DNA from: Candidatus Methylomirabilota bacterium
GTDB lineage: Bacteria; Methylomirabilota; Methylomirabilia; Rokubacteriales; CSP1-6
DNA length: 46,375 nucleotides
Assembly: GCA_035315345.1 (NCBI GenBank)
Contig: DATFYA010000023.1
Location: 1-46,375, forward strand
Direction of reading: 5' to 3'
Shown: piece after piece, positions 17,339-25,001 of the stretch
Position numbering within the stretch: the stretch's first letter is position 1
How the letters are laid out: the number at the start of each line of letters is the position of its first letter
Notes under the pieces: model-generated
The model's input: the letters and a program-made list of their open reading frames with translations, nothing else
What the model was told of the DNA's origin: nothing
Databases searched by the model: none
Translations under genes and position numbers: made by a program

Positions 17339-18196
17339 GTGGCTGCCGTCGTCATCGGGGCCTACGAAGACGCCGCCGCCGCGGTGACCGCACTCGGCCG
17401 CCGGGACGACACGCGGCCCGCCGCGGTGCTGCCCCGGGCGGCCGTCGACGACGACGCGCGGGTCCGGCTGCGCCAGGCCCGGATCGAGTGCCTGACCACG
17501 CTCGACGACGGAGATTTCGCGGCGGCCCGATGGCTCGCGTCCACCCTCGCGGAGGCGGAAGGCTGGGAGCAGGCCGAGCCGAGGCCGGCGGCGGGCGGGC
17601 AGACCACGCCGGGCGACGTGATCGGCTGGTGCGAGCTGCGCATCGGATCCGGGGCGCTGACCACCGACCGGCCCATCACCCAGCTCCACGGCTCGCGGCG
17701 CTACATCGCCTCGTTCAACCTGCTGGGCCAGGGACGACTGAACCAGGCGTGCGGTGATCTGCTCTACCGCCGGCTGATGGACGAGGGCATCGCGCTCGAC
17801 GAGGTCTTCGACGTGGTGGTGTGCTCGGAGTCGAAGGCGGTGGGCATGGTGCAGGTGGTGGTGGAGTGCTTCGGTCAGGATCGGTACGTGGTGCTCCGGA
17901 AGGGGATGAAGAACTACATGCCGCGGCGGCCGCGCGAGCCCCTCGTGGAAGAGGCGAGCAGCGTGACCACCGCGGGCGCGCAGGCCCTGGTGCTGGATCC
18001 GCTCGACTGGCCGCTGCTGGAAGGCCGCCGGGTGCTGCTGGTGGACGACGTGATCGCCACCGGCGGCACGGCTCGCGCGGCCTGTCGGCTGCTGGAGCGC
18101 GCGGGCGCGCGCGTGACCGCGGCCGCCACCGTGTTGCTGAAAGGGCCCGAGCCCGATTTGCCCCGGCTCGTGGTCCTGGCGCGGCCGCTGCTGTGA
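17339..18196 (+). CDS. Phosphoribosyltransferase-fold protein with an N-terminal extension
   Basis: A 285-residue protein starting at GTG 17339. The C-terminal half is a type I phosphoribosyltransferase domain: VLLVDDVIATGGTA at residues 232-245 is the PRPP-binding loop, and VVVCSESKAVGMVQVV and the RKGMKNYMP segment fit the adenine/purine PRT core. The N-terminal 110 residues are acidic and match no family I recognise; they include a GDVIGWCELRIGSG strand. It could salvage a purine base or be a regulatory PRT homologue. The upstream gene is the deleted bcp; the two are probably cotranscribed. Confidence 0.7.
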   Translation: MAAVVIGAYEDAAAAVTALGRRDDTRPAAVLPRAAVDDDARVRLRQARIECLTTLDDGDFAAARWLASTLAEAEGWEQAEPRPAAGGQTTPGDVIGWCELRIGSGALTTDRPITQLHGSRRYIASFNLLGQGRLNQACGDLLYRRLMDEGIALDEVFDVVVCSESKAVGMVQVVVECFGQDRYVVLRKGMKNYMPRRPREPLVEEASSVTTAGAQALVLDPLDWPLLEGRRVLLVDDVIATGGTARAACRLLERAGARVTAAATVLLKGPEPDLPRLVVLARPLL

Positions 18197-18236
18197 TGGG
18201 CAATTGCCAACCGACAGGACGACAAGGAGCGAATCG

Positions 18237-18905
18237 ATGGGTCAGATGATCAATCTCACCGCAGACGACGGTCACCGCCTCTCCGCATATCGCGCCGCCC
18301 CGAGCGGCACTCCCAAGGCCGGCCTGGTGGTCGTCCAGGAGATCTTTGGCGTCAACCACCACATCCAGAACGTCTGCGATCGCTTCGCGGCCGATGGTTA
18401 CGTGGCGCTGGCGCCCGCGATCTTCGATCGGGTGGAGCCGGGCATCACCCTCGGCTACACCGCCGACGACATCGAGCGCGGCCGCTCGATCCGCGGCAAG
18501 GTGGACATCGCGGACATGGTGCGCGACGTGAAGGCGGCGGTCGAGGCGCTCAAGGCGGAGGGCCGCGGCGTGGGCGTGGTCGGCTATTGCCTGGGCGGCA
18601 CCCTGGCGTGGCTCGCGTGCACCCGGATCGACGGCGTCAACGCGGCGGTCGGCTACTACGGCGGCGGGATCGCGGAGACCGCGACCGAGACGCCGCGGTG
18701 TCCGGTCCTGCTACACTTCGGCGAGACCGATCAGGCGATTCCGGCCGAGCACTGGGCCCGCGTGCGCGCCGCCCACCCGGAAGTGCCGATGCACATCTAT
18801 CCGGCGGGCCATGGCTTCGCCTGCGACGAGCGAGGCAGCTATCACGAGGCGAGCGCGGCGCTCGCCCGTCAGCGGACGCTCGGGTTCTTCCAGGCGCTGC
18901 TCTAG
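18237..18905 (+). CDS. Dienelactone hydrolase family protein
   Basis: A 222-residue alpha/beta hydrolase. The catalytic triad is C118 in GYCLGG, D165 in GETDQAIP and H192 in GHGF, as in carboxymethylenebutenolidase, which opens dienelactone in chlorocatechol breakdown. Many homologues act on other esters, so the substrate is open. AAGGAGC precedes ATG 18237, which decides the start over the in-frame codon at 18204. A strong hairpin follows the gene. Confidence 0.9.
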   Translation: MGQMINLTADDGHRLSAYRAAPSGTPKAGLVVVQEIFGVNHHIQNVCDRFAADGYVALAPAIFDRVEPGITLGYTADDIERGRSIRGKVDIADMVRDVKAAVEALKAEGRGVGVVGYCLGGTLAWLACTRIDGVNAAVGYYGGGIAETATETPRCPVLLHFGETDQAIPAEHWARVRAAHPEVPMHIYPAGHGFACDERGSYHEASAALARQRTLGFFQALL

Positions 18906-18931
18906 ATCGCGTCGCGCCTGCGGTGGCGCGC

Positions 18932-18965
18932 CCCGGCGGGGGTGGCTCCGGCTACCCCCGCCGGG
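18932..18965. terminator. Bidirectional hairpin between convergent genes
   Basis: CCCGGCGGGGGT (18932-18943) and ACCCCCGCCGGG (18954-18965) make a perfect 12-bp stem with a 10-base loop, 26 bases after the dienelactone hydrolase stop. It overlaps the last codons of the convergent ParB-like gene (stop at 18952). No T-tract is seen on either side. Confidence 0.55.
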
Positions 18966-19953
18966 CGGACGCCGGCGCCTGGCCCATGAGGGCGCTGCTG
19001 AATGCGACCTCGACCTGCTCCCGCATCCAGGACCATTCCCAGAGCACGTTGCCCCGACAGACGGCGCAGTACGAGCACTCGGTGGCGGTGACGGTGGAGA
19101 GCAGCGGCAGCCCGCAGTCCGGGCACCGCCTGCCCGGGAACGCGCCCGCGGCGGCTCTCGCTCTCGGCAAGAGGACGGCGAGGCGGGCTCGCCGCTCCGT
19201 CGCCACCTCCTCCCCGCGTTCGGTGTAGAGCCAGTCGGGCACCTTGAGCTCGGCCGGATCCCAGAGCACGGTTCCGTCGCTGGCGATGAGCGGCTCGGCG
19301 ATTCGCGGCTCCAGGTAGTCGTGGATGCGCAGGCGGAGGTACTGCAGCAGGGGCTTCGCCGCGTAGACGACCTGGGCGTCGCGCTCGCGGTGGCCCTGGA
19401 GCGCCCGGTCGAGGCGCTGCGCGAATTGCTCGAGGAACGTGAAGTGCGTCTTGTTCTTCTTCCGGTCCTTCTCCTGGACGGCGGCGGAGACGGTCTGGAC
19501 TCCCGCGCGCACGGCCTGGAGGAGGTCCTCGTCCCCGTGCCTCAACAAGCGTTTGGCGTCGCGCACGAGGTCTTCACTGACGCCCATGAGCGTCGAGGCC
19601 TGGGCCGCGGTCAAATAGGGGGAATTCCCCGTATTACCGCGCGGCCTCAGCTTGCACATCTCCGCGGCCACCATCGCCCGCTGCGAGGTCGTCAGATGGC
19701 GGCGATGGAAGTTTCGGCCGAGGACCAGCTGCGCCGCCGCGCGGGGATTCCCCCCGAAACGAACGACCTGGGGCTCGCGGCCCAGTTCCTGGCAGGCCCG
19801 ATAGCGGTGGAGACCGTCGAGGATCTTGCCCTCGTAGAGGGTGATCGGCTCGTGCTGACCGTGCTCGCGGATGTCTTCCTTGAACGCGGCGAACTCCGAC
19901 TCGGTCATCGGCGGGAACACCAGCGCCAGCTCGTGCGGGGCGTAGTTGGTCAT
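18952..19953 (-). CDS. Orphan ParB-like nuclease-domain protein with C-terminal zinc ribbon
   Basis: A 333-residue protein. Residues 1-95 resemble a ParB N-terminal domain: FKEDIREHGQHEPITLYEGKILDG followed by RYRACQELGREPQVV and GRNFHRRHLT. A helix-turn-helix of the KorB/ParB type follows (TAAQASTLMGVSEDLVRDAKRLL). A long middle region precedes a C-terminal zinc ribbon, CPDCG then CSYCAVC. ATG 19953 is chosen because GGAGG lies before it. There is no parA and no parS-like site nearby, so this is not the chromosomal partition protein; phage and plasmid proteins of this layout are common. It may be a DNA-binding regulator of foreign origin. Confidence 0.7.
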   Translation of the reverse strand: MTNYAPHELALVFPPMTESEFAAFKEDIREHGQHEPITLYEGKILDGLHRYRACQELGREPQVVRFGGNPRAAAQLVLGRNFHRRHLTTSQRAMVAAEMCKLRPRGNTGNSPYLTAAQASTLMGVSEDLVRDAKRLLRHGDEDLLQAVRAGVQTVSAAVQEKDRKKNKTHFTFLEQFAQRLDRALQGHRERDAQVVYAAKPLLQYLRLRIHDYLEPRIAEPLIASDGTVLWDPAELKVPDWLYTERGEEVATERRARLAVLLPRARAAAGAFPGRRCPDCGLPLLSTVTATECSYCAVCRGNVLWEWSWMREQVEVAFSSALMGQAPASARRG

Positions 19954-20041
19954 CGGCGTGACCTCCGTGGACTTCAAGCATAGGCGGGGAGATTTTTTCC
20001 GAATACCCAACACGTGATGGGTCCTTGATCCCGGATCGGAT

Positions 20042-20587
20042 GTGGCTATGCTGCGACGGCGGGGGAGATCGGGGGGCCGGGAGGACGAGATCAGCGATCA
20101 GGACGTGATCGGATCGGAGTTCACGTGCGTGGTGCGTCCCGAGTGGATCGACAACAACCGGCACATGAACATGGGCTACTACCTGGTCGTGTTCGACCTG
20201 GCCACCGACGCGTGGATGCGGCGCATCGGACTGGACGAGCGACATCGAGCCGGGCGGGCGGTGACCACGTTCTGCCTGGAGGCGCACGTCACCTACCATC
20301 GGGAGGTGCGCGAGGGTGATCCGCTTCGGTTCACCACCCAGCTGCTGGCCTTCGACGCCAAGCGCATGCACTACATCCACGCCATGTATCACCGCGACTC
20401 GGGCTATCTGGCCGCGACCAACGAGCTGGTGTCGCTGCACGTGAGCCAGGAGACGCGACGCGGAGCCCCGATGGCTCCCGAGATCCTTCGGGGCCTGGCG
20501 GGCGTCCAGCGCGCTCACGACCGGGTGCCGCGGCCGCCGCAGGTCGGCCGCGTGATGGGACTGTCGGCGCGGCCCACGACGCGCTAG
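20042..20587 (+). CDS. Acyl-CoA thioesterase-like hot-dog (4HBT) protein
   Basis: A 181-residue hot-dog protein. The motif PEWIDNNRHMNMGYYLVVFDLATDAW corresponds to the active-site helix of 4-hydroxybenzoyl-CoA thioesterase-type proteins, where Asp or Asn and His follow the first strand. It probably hydrolyses an acyl- or aryl-CoA. The start may be GTG 20042 or ATG 20048; neither has a strong ribosome-binding site, and the first 25 residues are charged and may not be real. It faces away from the ParB-like gene, with 88 bases between the two starts. Confidence 0.8.
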   Translation: MAMLRRRGRSGGREDEISDQDVIGSEFTCVVRPEWIDNNRHMNMGYYLVVFDLATDAWMRRIGLDERHRAGRAVTTFCLEAHVTYHREVREGDPLRFTTQLLAFDAKRMHYIHAMYHRDSGYLAATNELVSLHVSQETRRGAPMAPEILRGLAGVQRAHDRVPRPPQVGRVMGLSARPTTR

Positions 20588-20644
20588 CGGCGGGCGAGAT
20601 TCTCGAGCGGCCCCCAGAAGCCCGCGAACGCGGGCGGTGACGGA

Positions 20645-22417
20645 CTAGTTGTGGCTCGCGTGCCCGTTGGTGACCGTGGGATCCGAGCGCGCCCCCCAGG
20701 GCGACGTGGAGAGCAGAAGCGCCGGCACGCGGTCGCTGGTGAGCGGCTTCGCGAAGAAGTAGCCCTGACCGTGATCGCAACCGAGGGCGCGCAGATGCTC
20801 GAGCTGCTCGGCGGTCTCGATGCCCTCGGCGGTCACCGAGAGATTGAGGCTCTTGGCCACCGTGATCACGGCCCGCACGATCGCGCTGTCCTCCACGTTG
20901 CCGCCGATGCCCTTCACGAACGAGCGGTCGATCTTGAGCGTGTCGACCGGGAAGCGCTTGAGATAGCCGAGCGACGAGTAGCCCGTGCCGAAGTCGTCGA
21001 TGGCCAGCTGCACGCCGATGGCCTTCAGCGCCTCCAGCTTGGCCAGGGTGGCGGGCGCGTCGTGCATGACCACCGTCTCGGTGATCTCGAGCCGGAGCGT
21101 GGACGGGTCGAGGCGGGTGTCCCGCAGCACCGCGGCGATCTCCTCCACGAGACCGGGCTGCTGCAGCTGGCGCGCCGAGATGTTCACGCTGATGGCGAGC
21201 GGGGTGCCGGGGGACGCGAGCTGCCACTGGCGGGTTTGCCGGCAGGCCTCGTGGAGGACCCAGCGGCCGAGGGGAACGATGAGGCCGGTCTCCTCGGAGA
21301 GGCCGACGAAGTCGGCGGGGAAGAGCAGGCCGCGCTGCGGGTGCCTCCAGCGGACCAGGGCCTCCACCTCGGTGATGCGCCCGCTCGGCAGGTCGACGAC
21401 CGGCTGGTAGTGCAGGGTGAACTCGCCGCGCGTCACCGCGTTGCGCAGGTCCAGCTCGAGGTCCATCCGCTCCTGGGCCGGCGCGTTCATGCTCTTGTCG
21501 AAGACTTCGTAGCGGGCCTTGCCCTTGCCCTTGGCGTGGTACATGGCCAGGTCGGCGTCACGCAGGATGTCCTCGGGGGTCATGCGCTTGGCGGTACTCA
21601 TCGCGATGCCGATGCTGACCGTGATGATGACCTCGCGTCCCTCGACCTTGAACGGCTGCTGCAGCTCGGCGGTGAGGCGATCGGCCACCGACGTCGGGCC
21701 CCGGTCGTCCTTCACGTCTTCCAGGAGGATCGCGAACTCATCGCCGCCGAGCCGAGCGATGGTGTCCTCGGGACGGAGACAGGCGGCGAGCCGCTGGCTC
21801 ACTCCCACCAGTAGCTGGTCGCCCACGCTGTGGCCGAGGCTGTCGTTGACGACCTTGAAGCGATCGAGATCGAGGAACAGCACCGCGAGCTGCTCGCCGC
21901 GCCGCTCGGTGCGGGTGAGGGCGTGCGAGAGCCGATCCATGAAGAGCGCCCGGTTCGGCATGCTGGTCAGGGAATCGCGGAAGGCCTGACGCGCCAGCTG
22001 GTCGAGCCGCTTCGGGAACTGGTTGATCTCGTCGGTCTGCTGCTCGATGGTGGCGAGCATCTTGGCGAACGAGGTCATCAGCGTGCCGATCTCGTCTTTG
22101 CGGGTGGGCGTCGTGGGCAGGTCCGAGAGCTTCGCGGTGGTGGCGAGGTTGGCCGCGCGCGAGATCGCCGAGGCCACGTCCCACACCACGAAGGCGCCGC
22201 CGGCCATGAGCAGGCCGGTGAAGATGAGCAGGGCGGGCATCGTGAACGTCTCGGTGTACTGACCGATCGGCCCGAGCATGTTTCGAACGGGCGCCTGGAA
22301 CGCATAGGTCAGGATCAGCAGCGGGATGACCGAGGCGAGGGTGAGGGCGAAGATGACCTTCTGCTTGACCTTCTGACCCGCGAAAGCCAGCTCCCGGTTC
22401 AGCTCTTCGGTGCCCAC
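20645..22417 (-). CDS. Membrane GGDEF-EAL cyclic-di-GMP turnover protein
   Basis: A 590-residue inner-membrane protein. Two membrane helices lie at about residues 21-40 and 60-79, followed by a HAMP-like linker ([16 protein letters not shown]), a GGDEF domain and an EAL domain. GGDEF at residues 224-228 is intact, and the inhibitory I-site RPED (R215, D218) sits five residues before it. The EAL motif at 352-354 and the [10 protein letters not shown] loop are also intact, so both diguanylate cyclase and phosphodiesterase activity are possible. The short periplasmic loop leaves little room for a sensor, so signals may come through the membrane or HAMP. The start is GTG 22417. The upstream 328 bases hold hairpins (22481-22534). 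Confidence 0.95.
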   Translation of the reverse strand: MGTEELNRELAFAGQKVKQKVIFALTLASVIPLLILTYAFQAPVRNMLGPIGQYTETFTMPALLIFTGLLMAGGAFVVWDVASAISRAANLATTAKLSDLPTTPTRKDEIGTLMTSFAKMLATIEQQTDEINQFPKRLDQLARQAFRDSLTSMPNRALFMDRLSHALTRTERRGEQLAVLFLDLDRFKVVNDSLGHSVGDQLLVGVSQRLAACLRPEDTIARLGGDEFAILLEDVKDDRGPTSVADRLTAELQQPFKVEGREVIITVSIGIAMSTAKRMTPEDILRDADLAMYHAKGKGKARYEVFDKSMNAPAQERMDLELDLRNAVTRGEFTLHYQPVVDLPSGRITEVEALVRWRHPQRGLLFPADFVGLSEETGLIVPLGRWVLHEACRQTRQWQLASPGTPLAISVNISARQLQQPGLVEEIAAVLRDTRLDPSTLRLEITETVVMHDAPATLAKLEALKAIGVQLAIDDFGTGYSSLGYLKRFPVDTLKIDRSFVKGIGGNVEDSAIVRAVITVAKSLNLSVTAEGIETAEQLEHLRALGCDHGQGYFFAKPLTSDRVPALLLSTSPWGARSDPTVTNGHASHN

Positions 22418-22480
22418 GGTGCTCCGATCGTGGTGATGGGTTGCCTACGTGACGTGAAGATGCCCCGAACGGTCGAAAAT

Positions 22481-22534
22481 TGGCAAGCAACCGAGGTGCC
22501 ATCGATTTGCATGGGTGAAAGCCCAACGAGATCG
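22481..22534. promoter_or_regulatory. Tandem hairpins in the nuo / GGDEF-EAL intergenic region
   Basis: Hairpin A is TGGCA (22481-22485) with TGCCA (22497-22501). Hairpin B has outer CGAT/ATCG (22503-22506, 22531-22534) and inner TGGG/CCCA (22512-22515, 22522-22525). On the plus strand the inner stem can be closed by a T-G wobble over a GAAA tetraloop. The stretch is less GC-rich than the genes around it. It could be a structured leader of either divergent transcript; it does not match the c-di-GMP riboswitch consensus I know. Confidence 0.35.
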
Positions 22535-22585
22535 GCGGCTTCAAACTCTCTCATTGGACGTTCGCCGGGTCTAGGTGTCAATTTT

Positions 22586-22595
22586 GCGTATACGC
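22586..22595. repeat. Perfect 10-bp palindrome GCGTATACGC
   Basis: A short perfect palindrome in the 328-base gap between the divergent GGDEF-EAL gene and nuoA, about 100 bases before a likely -10 element. It could be an operator, but a 10-bp palindrome is weak evidence. The rest of the gap (22418-22745) shows only the hairpins and the -10 element. Confidence 0.25.
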
Positions 22596-22691
22596 GCCTG
22601 ACGGATTCAACGAGTCGACGCGGGTGGGCGAAATCCTACCGCTATACACGTGGAGAGTTTCCGGGAGATCGGCGCGCGAGGCCCCATGTGT

Positions 22692-22697
22692 TATACT
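22692..22697 (+). promoter_or_regulatory. Candidate -10 element of the nuo operon
   Basis: TATACT about 50 bases before the nuoA start, in an otherwise GC-rich setting, fits a sigma-70 type -10 box. I see no good -35 partner at 16-18 bases. The same hexamer occurs before the operon at 33566. Confidence 0.45.
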
Positions 22698-22745
22698 TCG
22701 CGGGGTTTGTAGGCATCCGGATCGAGGAACAGTGGCAGGGAGGCC

Positions 22746-23102
22746 GTGTTGTCAGGGTATCTGCCGGTCATCATCTATCTGGGTTTGATCGTGGCGTTCG
22801 CGGTGGTGTCGCTGGGCATGGCCAAGGTGCTCCGCCCGGCCCGGCCGTACGCGTCCAAGATCGAGAACTACGAGTGTGGGGCCGAGCCGATCGGCGAGGC
22901 GTGGGTGCAGTTCCCGGTCGGCTTCTATCTGGTCGCGCTGATCTTCATCGTGTTCGATGCGCTGGCCGTGTTCCTGTTCCCGTGGGCCCTCGTCCTGCGC
23001 CCTCTCGGGCTGCCCGCCATGGCGACCATGGGCCTGTTCGTCGCGATCCTCTCCCTGGGCTGGGTGTATGCCTACAAGGAGGGGATACTCGAATGGAAAT
23101 AA
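22746..23102 (+). CDS. nuoA: NADH-quinone oxidoreductase subunit A
   Basis: A 118-residue membrane subunit of complex I with three transmembrane helices and the conserved loop [19 protein letters not shown] containing the redox-accessible cysteine. It forms part of the junction between the quinone site and the membrane arm. The start is GTG 22746. Its last ten bases overlap nuoB. It is the first gene of the operon that runs to nuoN at 33471. Confidence 0.96.
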   Translation: MLSGYLPVIIYLGLIVAFAVVSLGMAKVLRPARPYASKIENYECGAEPIGEAWVQFPVGFYLVALIFIVFDALAVFLFPWALVLRPLGLPAMATMGLFVAILSLGWVYAYKEGILEWK

Positions 23103-23731
23103 AGGCGCCGACCCCACAGATCCCGCCGGCGGTCTGGACCGAATTCAAGGACCTGCAGGAGTGGGAGAAATACCGGCAGGAGAGGCCGGAGGGCGACAAG
23201 CACTCGGCCTTGTTCGAGAGTGTCGCCGAGGGCATCCACCAGTTCCCGGGCGGCTTCGTGGTCACCAGCGTGGCCGACGCGTTTCTCAACTGGGCGCGGA
23301 AGTCGTCGGTGTGGCCGGTGACCTTCGGCCTCGCGTGCTGCGCGATCGAGATGATGGCCACGTTCGCGTCGCGCTTCGACGTGGAGCGGCTCGGCATGGT
23401 GCCCTGGGCCTCGCCGCGGCACTCGGATCTGATGATCGTCTCCGGCACCGTCACCATCAAGATGGCCCCGATGCTCAAGCGTATCTACGACCAGATGCCG
23501 GATCCGAAGTGGGCGGTATCGATGGGCTCGTGCGCCAACTCGGGCGGCCCGTTCCGCCACGGTTATCACGTGGTGAAGGGCGTGGACCGAGTGATCCCGG
23601 TGGACGTCTACGTGCCGGGGTGCCCGCCGCCCCCCGAGTCTCTGCTGAACGGGCTGCTGCTCCTGCAGGAGCAGATCACGTACTTCCGCAAGACGGGAAA
23701 GCGCGCCGCCCCCACCGAGAAGGTCGACTGA
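23093..23731 (+). CDS. nuoB: NADH-quinone oxidoreductase subunit B
   Basis: A 212-residue peripheral subunit that carries the terminal cluster N2, which hands electrons to quinone. The four cluster ligands are visible: C82 and C83 in [10 protein letters not shown]147 in MGSCANSGG and C177 in PGCPPPPES. The N-terminus has an extra 60 residues with [14 protein letters not shown] before the fold, longer than the E. coli subunit. ATG 23093 lies inside the end of nuoA in another frame, so translation is coupled. Confidence 0.97.
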   Translation: MEIKAPTPQIPPAVWTEFKDLQEWEKYRQERPEGDKHSALFESVAEGIHQFPGGFVVTSVADAFLNWARKSSVWPVTFGLACCAIEMMATFASRFDVERLGMVPWASPRHSDLMIVSGTVTIKMAPMLKRIYDQMPDPKWAVSMGSCANSGGPFRHGYHVVKGVDRVIPVDVYVPGCPPPPESLLNGLLLLQEQITYFRKTGKRAAPTEKVD

Positions 23732-23735
23732 TCGC

Positions 23736-24188
23736 GTGAGCCACGACCAGGCGCGGGTCCGGATCCAGGAGCGCTTCGGCGTGGCCGCCGAGGGCGACGG
23801 GCCCCTTCTCGCCGTATCCGTGCCGGCCGACCGGTGGGTCGAGCTCGCGACTTTCGCCCGGGACACGCTGGGCTGCCTCTACTTCAACTTCCTGAGCGCG
23901 GTGGACTGGAAGGAGCAAGGCCTCGAAGTGGTGACGCGCGTCGAGAATCTCGACGTCGGGCTCGCGGTCATGATGAAGACGCGCCTGGGCCCCGGCCAGA
24001 CGGAGTGCGCGTCGCTGCAGCCGCTCTACCCGGGCGCCGACTGGATGGAGCGCGAGTGCTACGACATGTTCGGGATCCGCTTCGCCGGGCATTCCGATCT
24101 GCGTCGCATCCTGCTGCCCCAGGACTGGGAGGGCCACCCGCTGCTGAAATCGTACGCGGTGGACACGCCACACCCGCCGTATCGCTGA
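23736..24188 (+). CDS. nuoC: NADH-quinone oxidoreductase subunit C
   Basis: A 150-residue 30-kDa-type subunit of the peripheral arm. The signature ERECYDMFGIRFAGH with DLRRILLPQDWEGHPLLK is present near the C-terminus. It starts at GTG 23736, four bases after nuoB. It is separate from nuoD, unlike the fused NuoCD of enterobacteria. The next gene in the operon is a NIPSNAP-family gene, not nuoD. Confidence 0.95.
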   Translation: MSHDQARVRIQERFGVAAEGDGPLLAVSVPADRWVELATFARDTLGCLYFNFLSAVDWKEQGLEVVTRVENLDVGLAVMMKTRLGPGQTECASLQPLYPGADWMERECYDMFGIRFAGHSDLRRILLPQDWEGHPLLKSYAVDTPHPPYR

Positions 24189-24198
24189 GGAGGGCGCC

Positions 24199-24834
24199 AT
24201 GATCTACGAGCTGCGCACGTACACCTTGATGCCGGGCAAGCAGGCGGAGTACCTCAAGCTGAACGGCGAGATCGGCCGCAAGATCCGCGGCGACAAGTAC
24301 GGCAAGCTGGAGGGCTACTGGTCCACCGAGTTCGGCACCCTCAATCAGCTGGTGCACCTGTGGAGCTACCCGGACCTCAACGAGCGCGAGCGGCTGCGGG
24401 CGGCGCTCGCCAAGGACGAGGCGTGGACCAGGGAGTACATCCCGAAGATCCGGCCGATGATGCTGACGCAGGAGAACAAGATCCTCTCGGCGGTGGTGCC
24501 GATGACCCCGCCGTCGGACACCGGCAACGTGTACGAGCTGCGCTGGTACCGCGCCCACGTGGGCAAGCTCGGCGAGTGGCTGGGTCTGTTCAAGGAGATC
24601 CTGCCCTTTCGCGAGAAGTTCACCCGGCGGGTCGGGGTATGGCAGACCGAGGTCGCGCAGCTGAACGAGGTCGTGCACCTGTGGGTCTATCGCGACCTGA
24701 ACGACCGGGCGGCGGCCCGCGGCAAGATGGCGCACGAGCCCGAGTGGCAGACGTTCCTCGGCAAATCCACACCGCTGCTCGCCACCATGCAGGCCATCGT
24801 ACTGCAACCCGCGCCGTTCTCGCCGATGCGCTAA
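24199..24834 (+). CDS. NIPSNAP-family protein inserted in the nuo operon
   Basis: A 211-residue soluble protein of two NIPSNAP repeats: residues 1-98 open with MIYELRTYTLMPGKQAEYLKL and contain LNQLVHLWSYPDLNER; residues 108-205 open with VYELRWYRAHVGKLGEW and contain LNEVVHLWVYRDLNDR. The ferredoxin-like dimeric alpha/beta-barrel fold is expected. Bacterial members have no settled function; the mitochondrial members NIPSNAP1 and 2 are linked to mitochondrial quality control. GAGGAGG lies before ATG 24199, ten bases after nuoC, so it is translated as part of the operon. A role in complex I assembly or a chance insertion are both possible. Confidence 0.88.
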   Translation: MIYELRTYTLMPGKQAEYLKLNGEIGRKIRGDKYGKLEGYWSTEFGTLNQLVHLWSYPDLNERERLRAALAKDEAWTREYIPKIRPMMLTQENKILSAVVPMTPPSDTGNVYELRWYRAHVGKLGEWLGLFKEILPFREKFTRRVGVWQTEVAQLNEVVHLWVYRDLNDRAAARGKMAHEPEWQTFLGKSTPLLATMQAIVLQPAPFSPMR

Positions 24835-24865
24835 GAAAACGGCGCGCAAGCGCCCACTCTATAGA

Positions 24866-25001
24866 GGTCGTCGCTTGCGACGACCGTCAGAACAACGAGG
24901 CGGAAGAGAGAGTCGCCCGAGGCCTGACACCGACACTGGTCGTCGCCTGCGACGACCGTCAGAACAAAGAGGCAGAAGAGAGAGTCGCCCGAAGGCTGAC
25001 A
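24866..25001 (+). repeat. Tandem 72-base repeat with a hairpin in each copy, before nuoD
   Basis: Copy 1 begins at 24866 and copy 2 at 24938. The first 64 bases of each match at 59 positions. Each copy starts with GGTCGTCGC, a two-base centre (TT or CT), and GCGACGACC: a perfect 9-bp inverted repeat, with the changed base falling in the centre. Copy 2 ends at the A of the nuoD start codon, so nuoD takes its start and AAGG ribosome site from the repeat edge. This looks like a REP-type element that became the nuoD leader. Confidence 0.8.

Noticed and set aside
22440-22560. c-di-GMP-I riboswitch near the GGDEF-EAL gene
   Set aside because: A GNRA hairpin is present, but the conserved core (GCAAAGCC-type segment and flanking P3) is absent on both strands.
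24875-25000. N-terminal extension of NuoD through the repeats
   Set aside because: It translates the tandem repeat as duplicated RRPSEQRG-type sequence, unrelated to the NuoD family.
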